Assembly: GCF_009796745.1 (NCBI RefSeq)
Contig: NZ_CP047024.1
Location: 4,588,001 to 4,652,000, forward strand
Length of the DNA: 64,000 nucleotides
Source: Paraglaciecola sp. L1A13
Lineage (GTDB): Bacteria; Pseudomonadota; Gammaproteobacteria; Enterobacterales; Alteromonadaceae
Direction of reading: 5' to 3'
Under the pieces are notes generated by a model. It made no database searches, was not told where the DNA came from, and saw only the letters and a program-made list of their open reading frames with translations. Of this stretch, positions 1 to 8,928 are shown piece by piece. Position 1 is the first letter of the stretch. The number at the start of each line of letters is the position of its first letter. Both the position numbers and the translations under genes were made by a program.

Positions 1-974
1 ATATTTTCGCTCAGCGCGCACGTACTCACGAAGGTAAGTTACAGGTAGAGCTCGCCCAACTCAAACACATGTCAACTCGCCTTATTCGCGGTTGGACCCA
101 CCTTGAACGACAAAAAGGCGGGATTGGTTTGCGTGGTCCTGGTGAAACCCAATTAGAAACTGATCGACGCTTACTTCGTGCTCGTATTAAGAGCATTCAA
201 GCACGTCTGCGTAAAGTACAGAAGCAACGTGAGCAGGGCCGCAGAGCACGAGTACGTGCTGAAATCCCTACCCTGGCTTTAGTGGGTTATACCAATGCGG
301 GTAAATCAACATTATTTAATACGATTACTGAATCTGACGTATATGCAGCGGATCAATTGTTCGCCACGTTGGATCCAACGCTCAGGCGCATTGAGTTACG
401 CGATGTAGGCCCAGCAATTTTAGCTGATACCGTTGGTTTTATTCGTCACCTGCCACACGATTTAGTGGCGGCATTTAAAGCAACGTTACAAGAAACCCAA
501 CAGGCAGACTTATTACTCCACGTGGTTGACTATTCCGACGATCAATTTCGTGAGAATATCGACCAGGTTAACGAGGTGTTAGGCGAGATAGACTCGAACG
601 AAATACCGCAATTAATGATTTGTAACAAGATCGACCGTATGGATGGTGTTGAGCCACGGATCGATAGAGACGAAGATGGAGTACCTACCAGAGTATGGAT
701 GTCGGCCCAACAAGGCCTAGGTACTGAATTATTGTTCGAGGCGCTAAGTGATTGCTTAGCAAATAACATGGTTCGCCATCAGTTACGCATTCCACCGCAA
801 GAAGGTAAACTACGGGGTGATTTGTTTAATTTAAACTGCATCTCTGCAGAGTCTTATGCCGAAAATGGTGACTGGTTAGTAGAGATACATATGCCAATTG
901 CAGATTGGCAGCGCTTAGCTAAACATGCTGATGCAGACTTAACGACTTATATCGTAGATGAGCTAGAAGCGTAA
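1..974 (+). CDS. hflX: Ribosome-associated GTPase HflX (3' part, 5' end outside window)
   Basis: HflX is a ribosome-binding GTPase that splits stalled or stressed ribosomes. The frame is open from the first bases of the window and continues into the ATG at 69, so that ATG is internal and the true start lies upstream. Visible are the glycine-rich linker GIGLRGPGETQLETDRR, a basic coiled coil, then the G domain with G1 GYTNAGKST (near base 285), G3 DTVGFI, G4 NKID and a short C-terminal domain. It lies 50 bp before hflK, the usual hflX-hflK-hflC order; hfq would be expected just upstream. Family assignment is secure from the motif set. Confidence 0.95.
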   Translation, partial: IFAQRARTHEGKLQVELAQLKHMSTRLIRGWTHLERQKGGIGLRGPGETQLETDRRLLRARIKSIQARLRKVQKQREQGRRARVRAEIPTLALVGYTNAGKSTLFNTITESDVYAADQLFATLDPTLRRIELRDVGPAILADTVGFIRHLPHDLVAAFKATLQETQQADLLLHVVDYSDDQFRENIDQVNEVLGEIDSNEIPQLMICNKIDRMDGVEPRIDRDEDGVPTRVWMSAQQGLGTELLFEALSDCLANNMVRHQLRIPPQEGKLRGDLFNLNCISAESYAENGDWLVEIHMPIADWQRLAKHADADLTTYIVDELEA

Positions 975-1024
975 CAATGCTGAATTTTTTAACAGAATGA
1001 ATATGATTAACTATTTGGAGAGTA

Positions 1025-2176
1025 ATGATGGCTTGGAATGAGCCCGGTGGTAACAATAACGATCCGTGGAAAAACCGCGGTGGTCGCGACCAAGGTCCAC
1101 CAGATTTAGACGAAGTATTTAAGAATATCTTAAATAAGTTCGGCAAATTTGGCGGCGGAAAAGGCGGGTCTTCTAGTGGCAAAGGCTTCGGCTTAGGCCT
1201 AGGTCTTGTAGTTGGGCTTTTAGTTATTGTTTGGTTTATTAGTGGTTTTTATACCATTCGTGAAGCTGAGCGCGGTGTCGTTTTGCGTTTCGGTGAGTTT
1301 AGTCACTTCGTTGAGCCGGGCCTACGTTGGAAACCGACCTTCATAGACTCTGTTCTGCCCGTGGATGTACAAACTGTTCGTTCATTGCCTTCTTCTGGCT
1401 CTATGCTTACACAAGATGAAAATGTTGTGCGGGTTGAAATGGAAGTGCAGTATCGGATACTGGAACCTTATAAGTACAATTTCTCGGTAACTAGCCCGGA
1501 AACTAGCTTAAGTCAGGCATTTGATAGTGCAATCCGTTATGTAGTGGGCCATTCAAAAATGGATGACGTTCTAACCAGCGGCCGAGAAGTTGCTCGTCAG
1601 AATGTAAGCGAAGAATTACAAGCTATTATTGAACCTTACGATATGGGTATATCTATTGTTGATATGAACTTTAAAGATGCACGTCCACCGGAAGAAGTGA
1701 AAGCGGCTTTCGATGATGCCATTGCAGCTCAGGAAGACGAACAGCGTTTTATCAATGAAGCTGAAGCTTATTCTCGTGAAATTGAACCTCGTGCTCGAGG
1801 CCAAGTAAATCGTATGGCCGAGGAAGCTCAAGCTTATAAAGAACAATCTATCTTAAAAGCGCAAGGTGAAATCGCCCGATTTGAAGAGTTGTTACCTCAA
1901 TATCAAGCAGCACCTAAAGTTACCCGTAGCCGGATCTATCTTGAAACTCTTGAGTCTGTGTATTCCAATACCAGCAAAATCATGGTCGACACTAAAGGCA
2001 CTGGCAACATGCTGTATTTACCTTTGGATAAAATATTGGAAAAACAAAATGCCACTAACGCCCCTTCGACTAACAGAAGTACTTTAGAAGGTTTGCGTAA
2101 TCAGGATCCCGTATCGAGCAATATTACTCAAGATAACGGCATCCGTAGTGACCGTTCACGCAGTGGGAGAAACTAA
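1025..2176 (+). CDS. hflK: FtsH protease modulator HflK
   Basis: HflK is a SPFH/prohibitin-family membrane protein that forms a large periplasmic assembly with HflC around the FtsH protease and restrains membrane-protein degradation. The 383-residue product has a Gly/Asn-rich cytoplasmic N-terminus, one membrane segment at about residues 55-76, an SPFH domain opening with REAERGVVLRFGEF, and a long Glu/Arg/Ala-rich helical part. The low-complexity C-terminal tail is ordinary for HflK. Two ATGs in tandem (1025 and 1028) follow a GGAG; either may be used. It is followed by hflC after only three bases, so the two are co-translated. Confidence 0.96.
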   Translation: MMAWNEPGGNNNDPWKNRGGRDQGPPDLDEVFKNILNKFGKFGGGKGGSSSGKGFGLGLGLVVGLLVIVWFISGFYTIREAERGVVLRFGEFSHFVEPGLRWKPTFIDSVLPVDVQTVRSLPSSGSMLTQDENVVRVEMEVQYRILEPYKYNFSVTSPETSLSQAFDSAIRYVVGHSKMDDVLTSGREVARQNVSEELQAIIEPYDMGISIVDMNFKDARPPEEVKAAFDDAIAAQEDEQRFINEAEAYSREIEPRARGQVNRMAEEAQAYKEQSILKAQGEIARFEELLPQYQAAPKVTRSRIYLETLESVYSNTSKIMVDTKGTGNMLYLPLDKILEKQNATNAPSTNRSTLEGLRNQDPVSSNITQDNGIRSDRSRSGRN

Positions 2177-2179
2177 GCG

Positions 2180-3064
2180 ATGAAAAATTTCATATTAGTC
2201 ATCATTATCGCCCTTGGCGCTTTAGTTTTCAGTTCACTTTTCGTTGTAGACGAAGGTGAAAAGGCCATCGTTATACAGTTTGGTAAAGTACAGCGCGATA
2301 GCGACAATGGTGTAACCGTTGTTTTCGAACCTGGTCTACACTTTAAACTACCCTTGATTGACCGCGTCATTAATTTGGATTCGCGTATTCAAACCTTGGA
2401 TGAAGTCGCTGACCGTTTTGTTACCTCAGAGAAGAAAGATTTAATCGTAGATCTGTATGTAAAATGGAAGATCAAAGATTTTGCTAAATACTACTTAGCG
2501 ACAGGCGGATTTAAAGATAACGCTGAAATCTTACTACAGCAAAAAGTGAACAACGGAATACGATCTGAATTTGGTACTCGTACCATTTCACAGATTGTAT
2601 CTGGCGAGCGCTCAGAGTTAATGGATGAAGCAATGGCACAGGCCTCTGATAGTTCAGATGAGCTTGGCATTGAAATTGTTGATGTGCGTGTTAAGCAGAT
2701 TAATTTACCTGAAGAAGTACGTAACTATATTTTCCAACGTATGCGTACTGAGCGTGACGCGGTAGCTCGTGAGCACCGTTCAGAAGGTAAAGAAAAAGCA
2801 GAATTCATCAAGGCGAATATGGATGCAAAAGTGACAGTAATGTTAGCTGATGCTGAACGTAACGCACGTAAGCTGCGCGGTGAAGGCGATGCAAAAGCAG
2901 CTGAAATATATGCTAAAACATATACCAAAGATGCTGAATTCTATAACTTCCTACGTAGTATGGACGCATATAAAAACAGCTTTAACGACAAGCAAGATGT
3001 TATTGTGCTTGAACCTGACAGTGACTTCTTCAAATACATGAAGAGTGAATCAGGCAAGCCATAA
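2180..3064 (+). CDS. hflC: FtsH protease modulator HflC
   Basis: HflC is the partner of HflK in the HflKC-FtsH membrane complex. The 294-residue product has an N-terminal membrane anchor (about residues 3-20), an SPFH domain beginning VVDEGEKAIVIQFGKV, and a charged helical region with REHRSEGKEKAEFI and LRGEGDAKAAEIYA, both typical of HflC. Length matches the family (E. coli 334, many marine relatives about 290). It ends the hflX-hflK-hflC run; two inverted repeats follow it. Confidence 0.96.
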   Translation: MKNFILVIIIALGALVFSSLFVVDEGEKAIVIQFGKVQRDSDNGVTVVFEPGLHFKLPLIDRVINLDSRIQTLDEVADRFVTSEKKDLIVDLYVKWKIKDFAKYYLATGGFKDNAEILLQQKVNNGIRSEFGTRTISQIVSGERSELMDEAMAQASDSSDELGIEIVDVRVKQINLPEEVRNYIFQRMRTERDAVAREHRSEGKEKAEFIKANMDAKVTVMLADAERNARKLRGEGDAKAAEIYAKTYTKDAEFYNFLRSMDAYKNSFNDKQDVIVLEPDSDFFKYMKSESGKP

Positions 3065-3080
3065 TAATTGTTTACCTAAG

Positions 3081-3154
3081 TGCCCCATATACTGGGGCAT
3101 GTTATAAAGCTTTATCTAAGCCTGTTTGTGTATAACACCCAAACAGGCCTTTTC
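3081..3154 (+). terminator. Tandem hairpins after hflC
   Basis: Two inverted repeats follow the hflC stop. The first pairs TGCCCCA with TGGGGCA (3081-3099). The second pairs GCCTGTTTG (3120-3128) with CAAACAGGC (3140-3148) and runs into CTTTTCG. The second looks like the intrinsic terminator of the hfl operon, although its T tract is short. Confidence 0.65.
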
Positions 3155-3261
3155 GTTACCCTCCCCTGATTAACAATTTCCTTTAGTCAAATATCCCTAG
3201 GTGATTCATCCGCTGATGATGATAGAATCGCCCCATTGTGCCTAATGTATGACGCTGATTA

Positions 3262-4611
3262 ATGCGCGAAGATATTCAACAATTACTGCCGAAATTTTTA
3301 GATTTACTCCTTGATGCAGTTTGTGTGGTAGATACGCAAGGTCGGTTTGTATTTGTGAATGCTGCCAGCGAACGCATTTTTGGTTATACCTCGAGCGAAT
3401 TGATTGGCACGCCGATGCTTGATCTTGTGTATCCGGACGATCGAGAGAGAACGCTCAATACCGCCCAACAAGTAATGAACGGACAAGCAATCCCCCATTT
3501 CGAAAACCGCTATATACATAAAAACGGACATCTGGTGGATATTATGTGGTCTGCATCTTGGTCTGCCACCGAAGGCATGCGCTTAGCGGTTGCTCGGGAT
3601 ATCACCCAAGTGAGACGTGCTGAGCGGCTGCAAAAAGCACTATACGATATATCAGAAGCAGCACATACTGCAGCAAACTTAACGACGCTGTATCGACATA
3701 TACATCAAATTATCACCACTTTGTTACCTGCCCAGAGCTTTTGCGTCACGCTATATAATTCAAATAACAATGAGGTGGTTTTTCCTTACTATGTCGATCT
3801 ACTCGAGCGTAGCTATCACAGCCGTGAACTTGTTGAAGGTGAGCCTCTATCCAAGGTCATCTTAGATGGCAAGCCACTGTTAATACATGGGCCACTAAGC
3901 GGAGCGTCTAGCAGCCAATTGCCGCCCAATAAATTAAATGGTTTGGATTGGCTTGGTGTGCCACTAATTTCTGCTAACAGTGTGATCGGTGCGCTTGTCT
4001 TGCAACATTCTACTGACAGCGGTGACTATTCTGAACAAAGTGAACAGCTATTGCATTTTGTTTCGGTGCAAATTGCCAATGCGATTACGCGCAAGCAAAC
4101 GGAAACCCGTCTGTTGCACTTGGCTAACCACGACGCATTGACTAATCTGGCGAATCGCTCGCTATTCAATGTGCGCTTCGATTTTGCATTAAAACAAGCA
4201 CTCCGTGAAAACCAGCAAATGGCATTACTTTATATCGACTTAGATAAGTTCAAATTGATCAATGATACCCTAGGGCATGAAGTGGGCGATGGGGTTTTAG
4301 TTGAATTTAGTCAGCGCTTGGTGGCTGGCATACGTTATTCTGATACGGCTGGGCGCATGGGCGGTGACGAATTTACGCTATTGTTGGTCAATATTCATGG
4401 CCAAAATGACGTAGAATTGGTTGCAGCCAAACTCAACGAATCAATTGAAAAGCCGATGAGAATACGCGGACACACCATCAACATTACAGCTAGTATTGGC
4501 TTGGCCATATATCCACTTGACGGCATAAATAGAGAACAACTTTCCAGTGCGGCGGATACCGATATGTATCGACAGAAAAACGATTCTCAACTGAAACAGC
4601 TAAGACGCTAG
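3262..4611 (+). CDS. PAS-GAF-GGDEF diguanylate cyclase
   Basis: A predicted soluble diguanylate cyclase making c-di-GMP from two GTP. The 449-residue product has a PAS domain (about 10-125, with FVNAASERIFGYTSSELIG), a GAF-like domain (about 140-275) and a C-terminal GGDEF domain (about 285-445). The active-site motif GGDEF is intact at 367-371 and the RxxD product-inhibition site (RYSD, 358-361) is present, so activity with feedback control is expected. No membrane segment or signal peptide is seen, so the signal is cytoplasmic. It stands alone, convergent with the DUF3859 gene. What the PAS or GAF domain senses is unknown. Confidence 0.9.
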   Translation: MREDIQQLLPKFLDLLLDAVCVVDTQGRFVFVNAASERIFGYTSSELIGTPMLDLVYPDDRERTLNTAQQVMNGQAIPHFENRYIHKNGHLVDIMWSASWSATEGMRLAVARDITQVRRAERLQKALYDISEAAHTAANLTTLYRHIHQIITTLLPAQSFCVTLYNSNNNEVVFPYYVDLLERSYHSRELVEGEPLSKVILDGKPLLIHGPLSGASSSQLPPNKLNGLDWLGVPLISANSVIGALVLQHSTDSGDYSEQSEQLLHFVSVQIANAITRKQTETRLLHLANHDALTNLANRSLFNVRFDFALKQALRENQQMALLYIDLDKFKLINDTLGHEVGDGVLVEFSQRLVAGIRYSDTAGRMGGDEFTLLLVNIHGQNDVELVAAKLNESIEKPMRIRGHTINITASIGLAIYPLDGINREQLSSAADTDMYRQKNDSQLKQLRR

Positions 4612-4639
4612 TTCTCGGCCGACCAACATTGGCAACTAC

Positions 4640-5071
4640 CTAATAACCTCTATGCTTCCAAAATTGAATTTCACCGTCGCCATGTTCCATTAGGACACTG
4701 AACGTTTTTTCTGCTAAGACCTGATCATCATGTTTAATGACCATACGCCAATCCCCTACTTTATTATTGAGCGGTAACCAAATGGTATCGCCTAAATAAA
4801 AGTCCCAGTCATTGTTTGCCACATATACCTCACCGGTAAATGGCGGCAATATCTGGCCCGACGCATCAGGAATATCAGGATGATAAATATAATAGGTGAG
4901 CTTTTTACCCTTGGCTTTTTTACAATTAACGATAAAGCCGAACTCAATATCAAGTTCGGCGGGTATATCAGTGGTAAAGGTTTTTATTTTGGGTAAAGCT
5001 TTTTCTTTCTCATTCCAGTGCTTATAAATACCGAAGCTGGTGATATCAAAGAACGAACGTAATTTAGACAC
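4640..5071 (-). CDS. DUF3859-like protein of unknown function
   Basis: A 143-residue protein without signal peptide or membrane segment. The central part (ELDIEFGFIVNCKKAKGKKL ... YIYHPDIPD ... WDFYLGDTIWLPL ... GDWRM) resembles my recollection of the DUF3859 family of small gammaproteobacterial proteins; the fold looks all-beta. The start is a GTG preceded by GAGG at good distance. The gene is single, convergent with the upstream diguanylate cyclase gene and separated by a short gap from the GST pair. No function can be given. Confidence 0.72.
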   Translation of the reverse strand: MSKLRSFFDITSFGIYKHWNEKEKALPKIKTFTTDIPAELDIEFGFIVNCKKAKGKKLTYYIYHPDIPDASGQILPPFTGEVYVANNDWDFYLGDTIWLPLNNKVGDWRMVIKHDDQVLAEKTFSVLMEHGDGEIQFWKHRGY

Positions 5072-5112
5072 CCTGATGACCTCGATTTGCTATGGAGACA
5101 GAGACAACATGA

Positions 5113-5772
5113 CTAACGTGTAACAATTGTTTGCGCACCTTCGACCAATTTGTCTCGGTCTATTTTTTCTGGCACCTGTGCGCCTTTACGTGCCAAAGGC
5201 CGTGCTTCAATGCTGTTTTTCCAGCGGATCAAATGTTCGAGCCCGTTAATATCAATTCCTGACCATTCATACGTTCGTACCCAGCACCAATTTGCCATGT
5301 CTGCAATACTGTATTCCCCTGCTAAATACTCATGCTGACTCAATTGTGTATCTAATACCTCAAACAATCTTCTGCCTTCCTTTTGATACCGATCGATAGC
5401 AGGTTGAATTTTTTCTGGAAAATAACGGTAAAATACATTTGCTTGTCCCATCATCGGGCCGATACCACCCATCTGAAACATTAGCCATTGGATAACTTGC
5501 GAGCGCCCCTTAGCATCACTTGGCAGGAACTGACCTGTCTTTTCAGCCAAATAAAGCATAATGGCACCAGACTCAAAAACAGAAAAATTGCCATTATCTC
5601 TATCAACCAATACCGGAATGCGTCCATTTGGATTAAGTGCTAAAAACGCTGGAGCTTTCTGCTCTTGCTCCATCAAATTAATGCTATGTACTTCATAGGG
5701 TAAACGCATTTCTTCTAATGCCACGGAAGCTTTCCAGCCATTTGGTGTAGACGATGTATATAAATCAAACAT
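5113..5772 (-). CDS. Glutathione S-transferase, YfcG/YghU-like
   Basis: A 219-residue cytosolic GST. The thioredoxin-fold N-terminal domain starts [20 protein letters not shown] and has the cis-Pro and glutathione-contact region [10 protein letters not shown] plus [13 protein letters not shown]. The C-terminal helical domain carries the YSIADMANW signature. The TSSTPNGWK opening is typical of the nu-class (YfcG/YghU/Ure2p-like) enzymes, which have disulfide reductase activity. It follows another GST gene by 11 bp in the same direction, so the pair is probably co-transcribed. ATG start with AGGA upstream. Substrate unknown. Confidence 0.88.
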   Translation of the reverse strand: MFDLYTSSTPNGWKASVALEEMRLPYEVHSINLMEQEQKAPAFLALNPNGRIPVLVDRDNGNFSVFESGAIMLYLAEKTGQFLPSDAKGRSQVIQWLMFQMGGIGPMMGQANVFYRYFPEKIQPAIDRYQKEGRRLFEVLDTQLSQHEYLAGEYSIADMANWCWVRTYEWSGIDINGLEHLIRWKNSIEARPLARKGAQVPEKIDRDKLVEGAQTIVTR

Positions 5773-5783
5773 GCTAAATCCTT

Positions 5784-6392
5784 TTAAGCTAGTGCTGCAG
5801 GACGAGAACTAACTAAGTCATACCAACGTTGTAAGTGAGTTTGCTCTGGTGAAATACGTAGCTTAACGACTCGACCGAAATCTATGGCGCATACAGCGGT
5901 AATATCAGCAATACTAAATTTTTCGCCAGCGAGATATGTATGCTCACTTAATCTGTCGTTCATTATTTCTAGAAACTTAGTCGCCTCTTCGCCGGCCACT
6001 TTTCCAAATTCTGCTACGGGCGTCATACGATCCTTAAAATAACCTGTTGAATGTTGGAAACACATACCAATTTGCATAAACAAGCCAAACTCTGCTTGGC
6101 GTTGCCACATATCAATTTGCGCTTTTTCAAGGGGAGTAGTCCCCATCAATGGTATTTGAGGATACAACTCTTCAAAATAACGACAGATAGACACGGATTC
6201 ATAGATACACGTCCCATCATCCAATTCTAATACAGGTACCTTTGCCATTGGATTTTTAGCTCGCATAACAGGACTAAGGTTTTCACCACCTTGTATATCA
6301 ACCTGAACGTAGTCCATCGGAATATTTTTTTCGGTTAAAAAAAACCGCACTCTGCGTGGTGTAGGTGCGGTCTTAGTTTCATATATTTTCAT
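5784..6392 (-). CDS. Glutathione S-transferase family protein
   Basis: A 202-residue GST, first gene of the two-GST unit. It has an N-terminal thioredoxin-like domain ([19 protein letters not shown], then [15 protein letters not shown] and [13 protein letters not shown]) and a C-terminal domain with the [14 protein letters not shown] signature. There is no active-site Cys in the opening loop; TAPTPRRV suggests Thr or Pro-adjacent chemistry. GGAG lies just upstream of the ATG. It differs clearly from its neighbour, so the pair is not a recent duplication. Substrate cannot be predicted. Confidence 0.87.
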   Translation of the reverse strand: MKIYETKTAPTPRRVRFFLTEKNIPMDYVQVDIQGGENLSPVMRAKNPMAKVPVLELDDGTCIYESVSICRYFEELYPQIPLMGTTPLEKAQIDMWQRQAEFGLFMQIGMCFQHSTGYFKDRMTPVAEFGKVAGEEATKFLEIMNDRLSEHTYLAGEKFSIADITAVCAIDFGRVVKLRISPEQTHLQRWYDLVSSRPAALA

Positions 6393-6440
6393 TTCACGGC
6401 TCCAGTGTCAGTTGCTGCACTGGGCAATGGACACCATTAA

Positions 6441-8318
6441 TCAGTTATGCTGTAACCAGTAGCGTTGTTTGAGCGCTTGGTACTGCTCTGTGGTTTTGTA
6501 TTGTTTTAGTGCATTATTTATCAAAGGAACTAATTCCTTATGTTTATTATGCACATAGTGATACAAGGGTACAGAAATAATTGTTCTATAAGTGCTTTCG
6601 CTCAACATTGAACTGTTATCAATGATTTCACTGGCACCGAGCACCAATAAGCCATTTTCGCTTAAATTAAAGGCATTAAACAACGCTTCTACCGAATTGT
6701 ATCGCTTAAGGTTCACATGGTTTTCAGCCGCCCAATCTTTCACTACAAGCAATTCGCTAGTGACAAACACATCGCTTCCTTTAGAAAGGCTACTTGAACA
6801 CATATCTAGGTTTTTACAGACTAAATAAAAAGTGATGTTTGTCAGTGGTTCAGGTATCCGCAACAGAGATGGTGATAGCCTGCTGTAGGCATCTACGCGC
6901 ATCAATTCTCCATCACTACCAAAACGATATGAATTAAGTGATGCTGCAATTGATGTGAATCGGGTAATGGTTATGTCGTAACCAAGCTGCCGATAAATAC
7001 TTTGCATTAAATTTGATGCAAAAAATGTTTCTTTCATACCTGTTATCGAAGAAAAATATAATTGAGGCTGCTGCTGGGTATCGACATCTGTGTTCATATC
7101 ATAGACGACTTGAGCACCATTAATCACACCATTAACTAATGATTCGCTATTATCGTCATGGATACTTTTTGCAAAACTACGCGCAGCATTTAAGGAAATT
7201 TTTGCGTCGGCGTCTCTATCAAAGAACTGCAGTAAGGTGTCTGATTGTGCTAATGACTCGGCCGACGTTTTCATACGTTCGCTTGGCAGATATTCAGAAA
7301 AACTATCGGTAGTCACCGGTAGCGAACCCAAACCAATCGCCATGGACGCATTATTGTTCAATAAAAATCTAAGTAAGTCGGTGAGCTGTGCTTTATTTTT
7401 AGCGGACCGGGGAACTACCCATAACTCTAAAGGGGCGACCTCACTATGATTATCTTCTCTGGCTTTAGGAAAAGGAAAAAAACCAATATTTTCTGACTGA
7501 GTACTATCAATAGTGCTTTCTGCAAATTGCCCCATAAGCGTCATGGCCGCCTGTTTATTCTCAACCACTTTAATTGCTTGCTGCCAAGTCCAGCGACGCT
7601 CTGGCGCGAGAAACCATTCCTGACCTAACAATTGATTGAATTGCCCTATTAAACTAGATGCATTCTGCTGCTCTAAAAGACTTGCGTTGATTAGCTGCTG
7701 CCGAAACGCAGTTCCTCCAACATCCACTGATAAATAATCTAACCAAGCAAGTAAAGGCCAACTTTCTTGAATCGCTTGAACTAAAGGGCTAGCGCCTTGA
7801 TTTTTTATCTGCCGGCATAAAGTTACAAACTCACTCCACGTCTTTGGCGGTCGGACGTTAAGTTCTTTGAAAACCGATTTATTGTAATAGAAACCCCAAC
7901 CATATTGGGCTAAAGGGAGAGCATAAGTGCCAGTTTCATTTGTAACGCTATTCAAAACAGCGGGTTGAAGTGCCTTTTGCAATTCAGCCTTGGGCAGTAG
8001 TGTATCGATTGGTTGAATAACATCCTGAGCAATGAGGGAGCGTAAGCGCTGGCCGCCCTGCCAATATAGAAGATCGTATTCGCCGGTTTCTAACCAACTG
8101 GGTAATAATCTCTTAAAGTCATTGTCATTGAAAAAAGCTAATTTAATACGAAATTTGCTGGATTTTGTTTCAAAGTCATCGAAGACCTGACGATAAACGT
8201 CACTTTGATTTTCACTTGTAGTCAGCACAGCAACGGATAGGGTCTGCGCTGCTGATACATTTGTAGCGATGCCGATGTAACAGCATAAACCCCAAACGAA
8301 CCAAATGATTTTGATCAT
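6441..8318 (-). CDS. Tandem double periplasmic solute-binding protein
   Basis: A secreted protein of 625 residues if read from the ATG at 8318, which is preceded by GAGG and starts a good signal peptide (MIKIIWFVWGL ... cleavage near VSAAQ). A longer frame to 8396 adds 26 residues without a leader. The mature N-terminal part resembles family-1 (sugar-type) binding proteins: YDLLYWQGG, YALPLAQYGWGFYYNKSVF, PPKTWSEF. After a linker the last 210 residues look like a family-3 (amino-acid-type) binding domain: GMKETFFASNLM, RVDAYSRLSPSL, YHYVHNKHKELVPLINNAL. No permease, ATPase or kinase lies next to it. It may be a periplasmic sensor or adaptor rather than a transporter part. Confidence 0.72.
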   Translation of the reverse strand: MIKIIWFVWGLCCYIGIATNVSAAQTLSVAVLTTSENQSDVYRQVFDDFETKSSKFRIKLAFFNDNDFKRLLPSWLETGEYDLLYWQGGQRLRSLIAQDVIQPIDTLLPKAELQKALQPAVLNSVTNETGTYALPLAQYGWGFYYNKSVFKELNVRPPKTWSEFVTLCRQIKNQGASPLVQAIQESWPLLAWLDYLSVDVGGTAFRQQLINASLLEQQNASSLIGQFNQLLGQEWFLAPERRWTWQQAIKVVENKQAAMTLMGQFAESTIDSTQSENIGFFPFPKAREDNHSEVAPLELWVVPRSAKNKAQLTDLLRFLLNNNASMAIGLGSLPVTTDSFSEYLPSERMKTSAESLAQSDTLLQFFDRDADAKISLNAARSFAKSIHDDNSESLVNGVINGAQVVYDMNTDVDTQQQPQLYFSSITGMKETFFASNLMQSIYRQLGYDITITRFTSIAASLNSYRFGSDGELMRVDAYSRLSPSLLRIPEPLTNITFYLVCKNLDMCSSSLSKGSDVFVTSELLVVKDWAAENHVNLKRYNSVEALFNAFNLSENGLLVLGASEIIDNSSMLSESTYRTIISVPLYHYVHNKHKELVPLINNALKQYKTTEQYQALKQRYWLQHN

Positions 8319-8502
8319 AAAAAAAGGTATCCTCGCCCTGCAAAATATAAACACTGAATAAGAACCAGAGCTTGAAACTGCAACGTTTTTCCGCAAGAAA
8401 AATATGTATTCGAAGCTAATTTTAGGTGCTTAGATGTTACTTTGACATTAGACCAAAGGTCATTTATTACACCTAACGATTAAAAATACATTAACTTTAG
8501 TC

Positions 8503-8928
8503 TTATTCATCGTGTTTAATGGTTGTTTGCCAATTCTGCAGATGTTCTTCCGCCTGTTTCTTTAATGTTTTATGATGCGTTTTTACCCACCAGCTTTCCA
8601 ATAATCTAATATTCTTACGGTTTGCTTTGTAAAAGATGTCGCTTATATCCCCAACAAAAGGGATCAGGCCAATCAGAAAATCAAAAATCGTGTTGCGTAT
8701 CATCGCTATTCGCAGAGATTTAGGGGCATCCATCTGGCCTGCTAAATGAACAATATGTGCCGAAAGCGCCATCCCGACCAGATCGCCTAAGCCAGGGATC
8801 AACCCGATAACGCCGTCTAAACCGAAGCGGATTTTGGTAAAAGGTATCGCTACAGCAGAATCAAGAATATGCGCCATTCTTTGTGCTTTACGCAACGCTT
8901 TAGGGGCTTTTAAAGAAGTCGTTTCCAT
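8503..8928 (-). CDS. DUF4112 membrane protein
   Basis: A 141-residue protein with the DUF4112 pattern: a DSAVAIPFTKIRFGLDGVIG stretch, the repeated LIPGLGDL / LIPFVGDI elements about 45 residues apart, and two hydrophobic stretches between them. Function is unknown for the family. Its ATG overlaps the hemH stop (TAATG), so it is translationally coupled to ferrochelatase. No signal peptide is seen. Confidence 0.85.
   Translation of the reverse strand: METTSLKAPKALRKAQRMAHILDSAVAIPFTKIRFGLDGVIGLIPGLGDLVGMALSAHIVHLAGQMDAPKSLRIAMIRNTIFDFLIGLIPFVGDISDIFYKANRKNIRLLESWWVKTHHKTLKKQAEEHLQNWQTTIKHDE

Noticed and set aside
1616..2087. Frames of 73 and 76 codons overlapping hflK.
   Set aside because: They are out-of-frame or antisense shadows of hflK.
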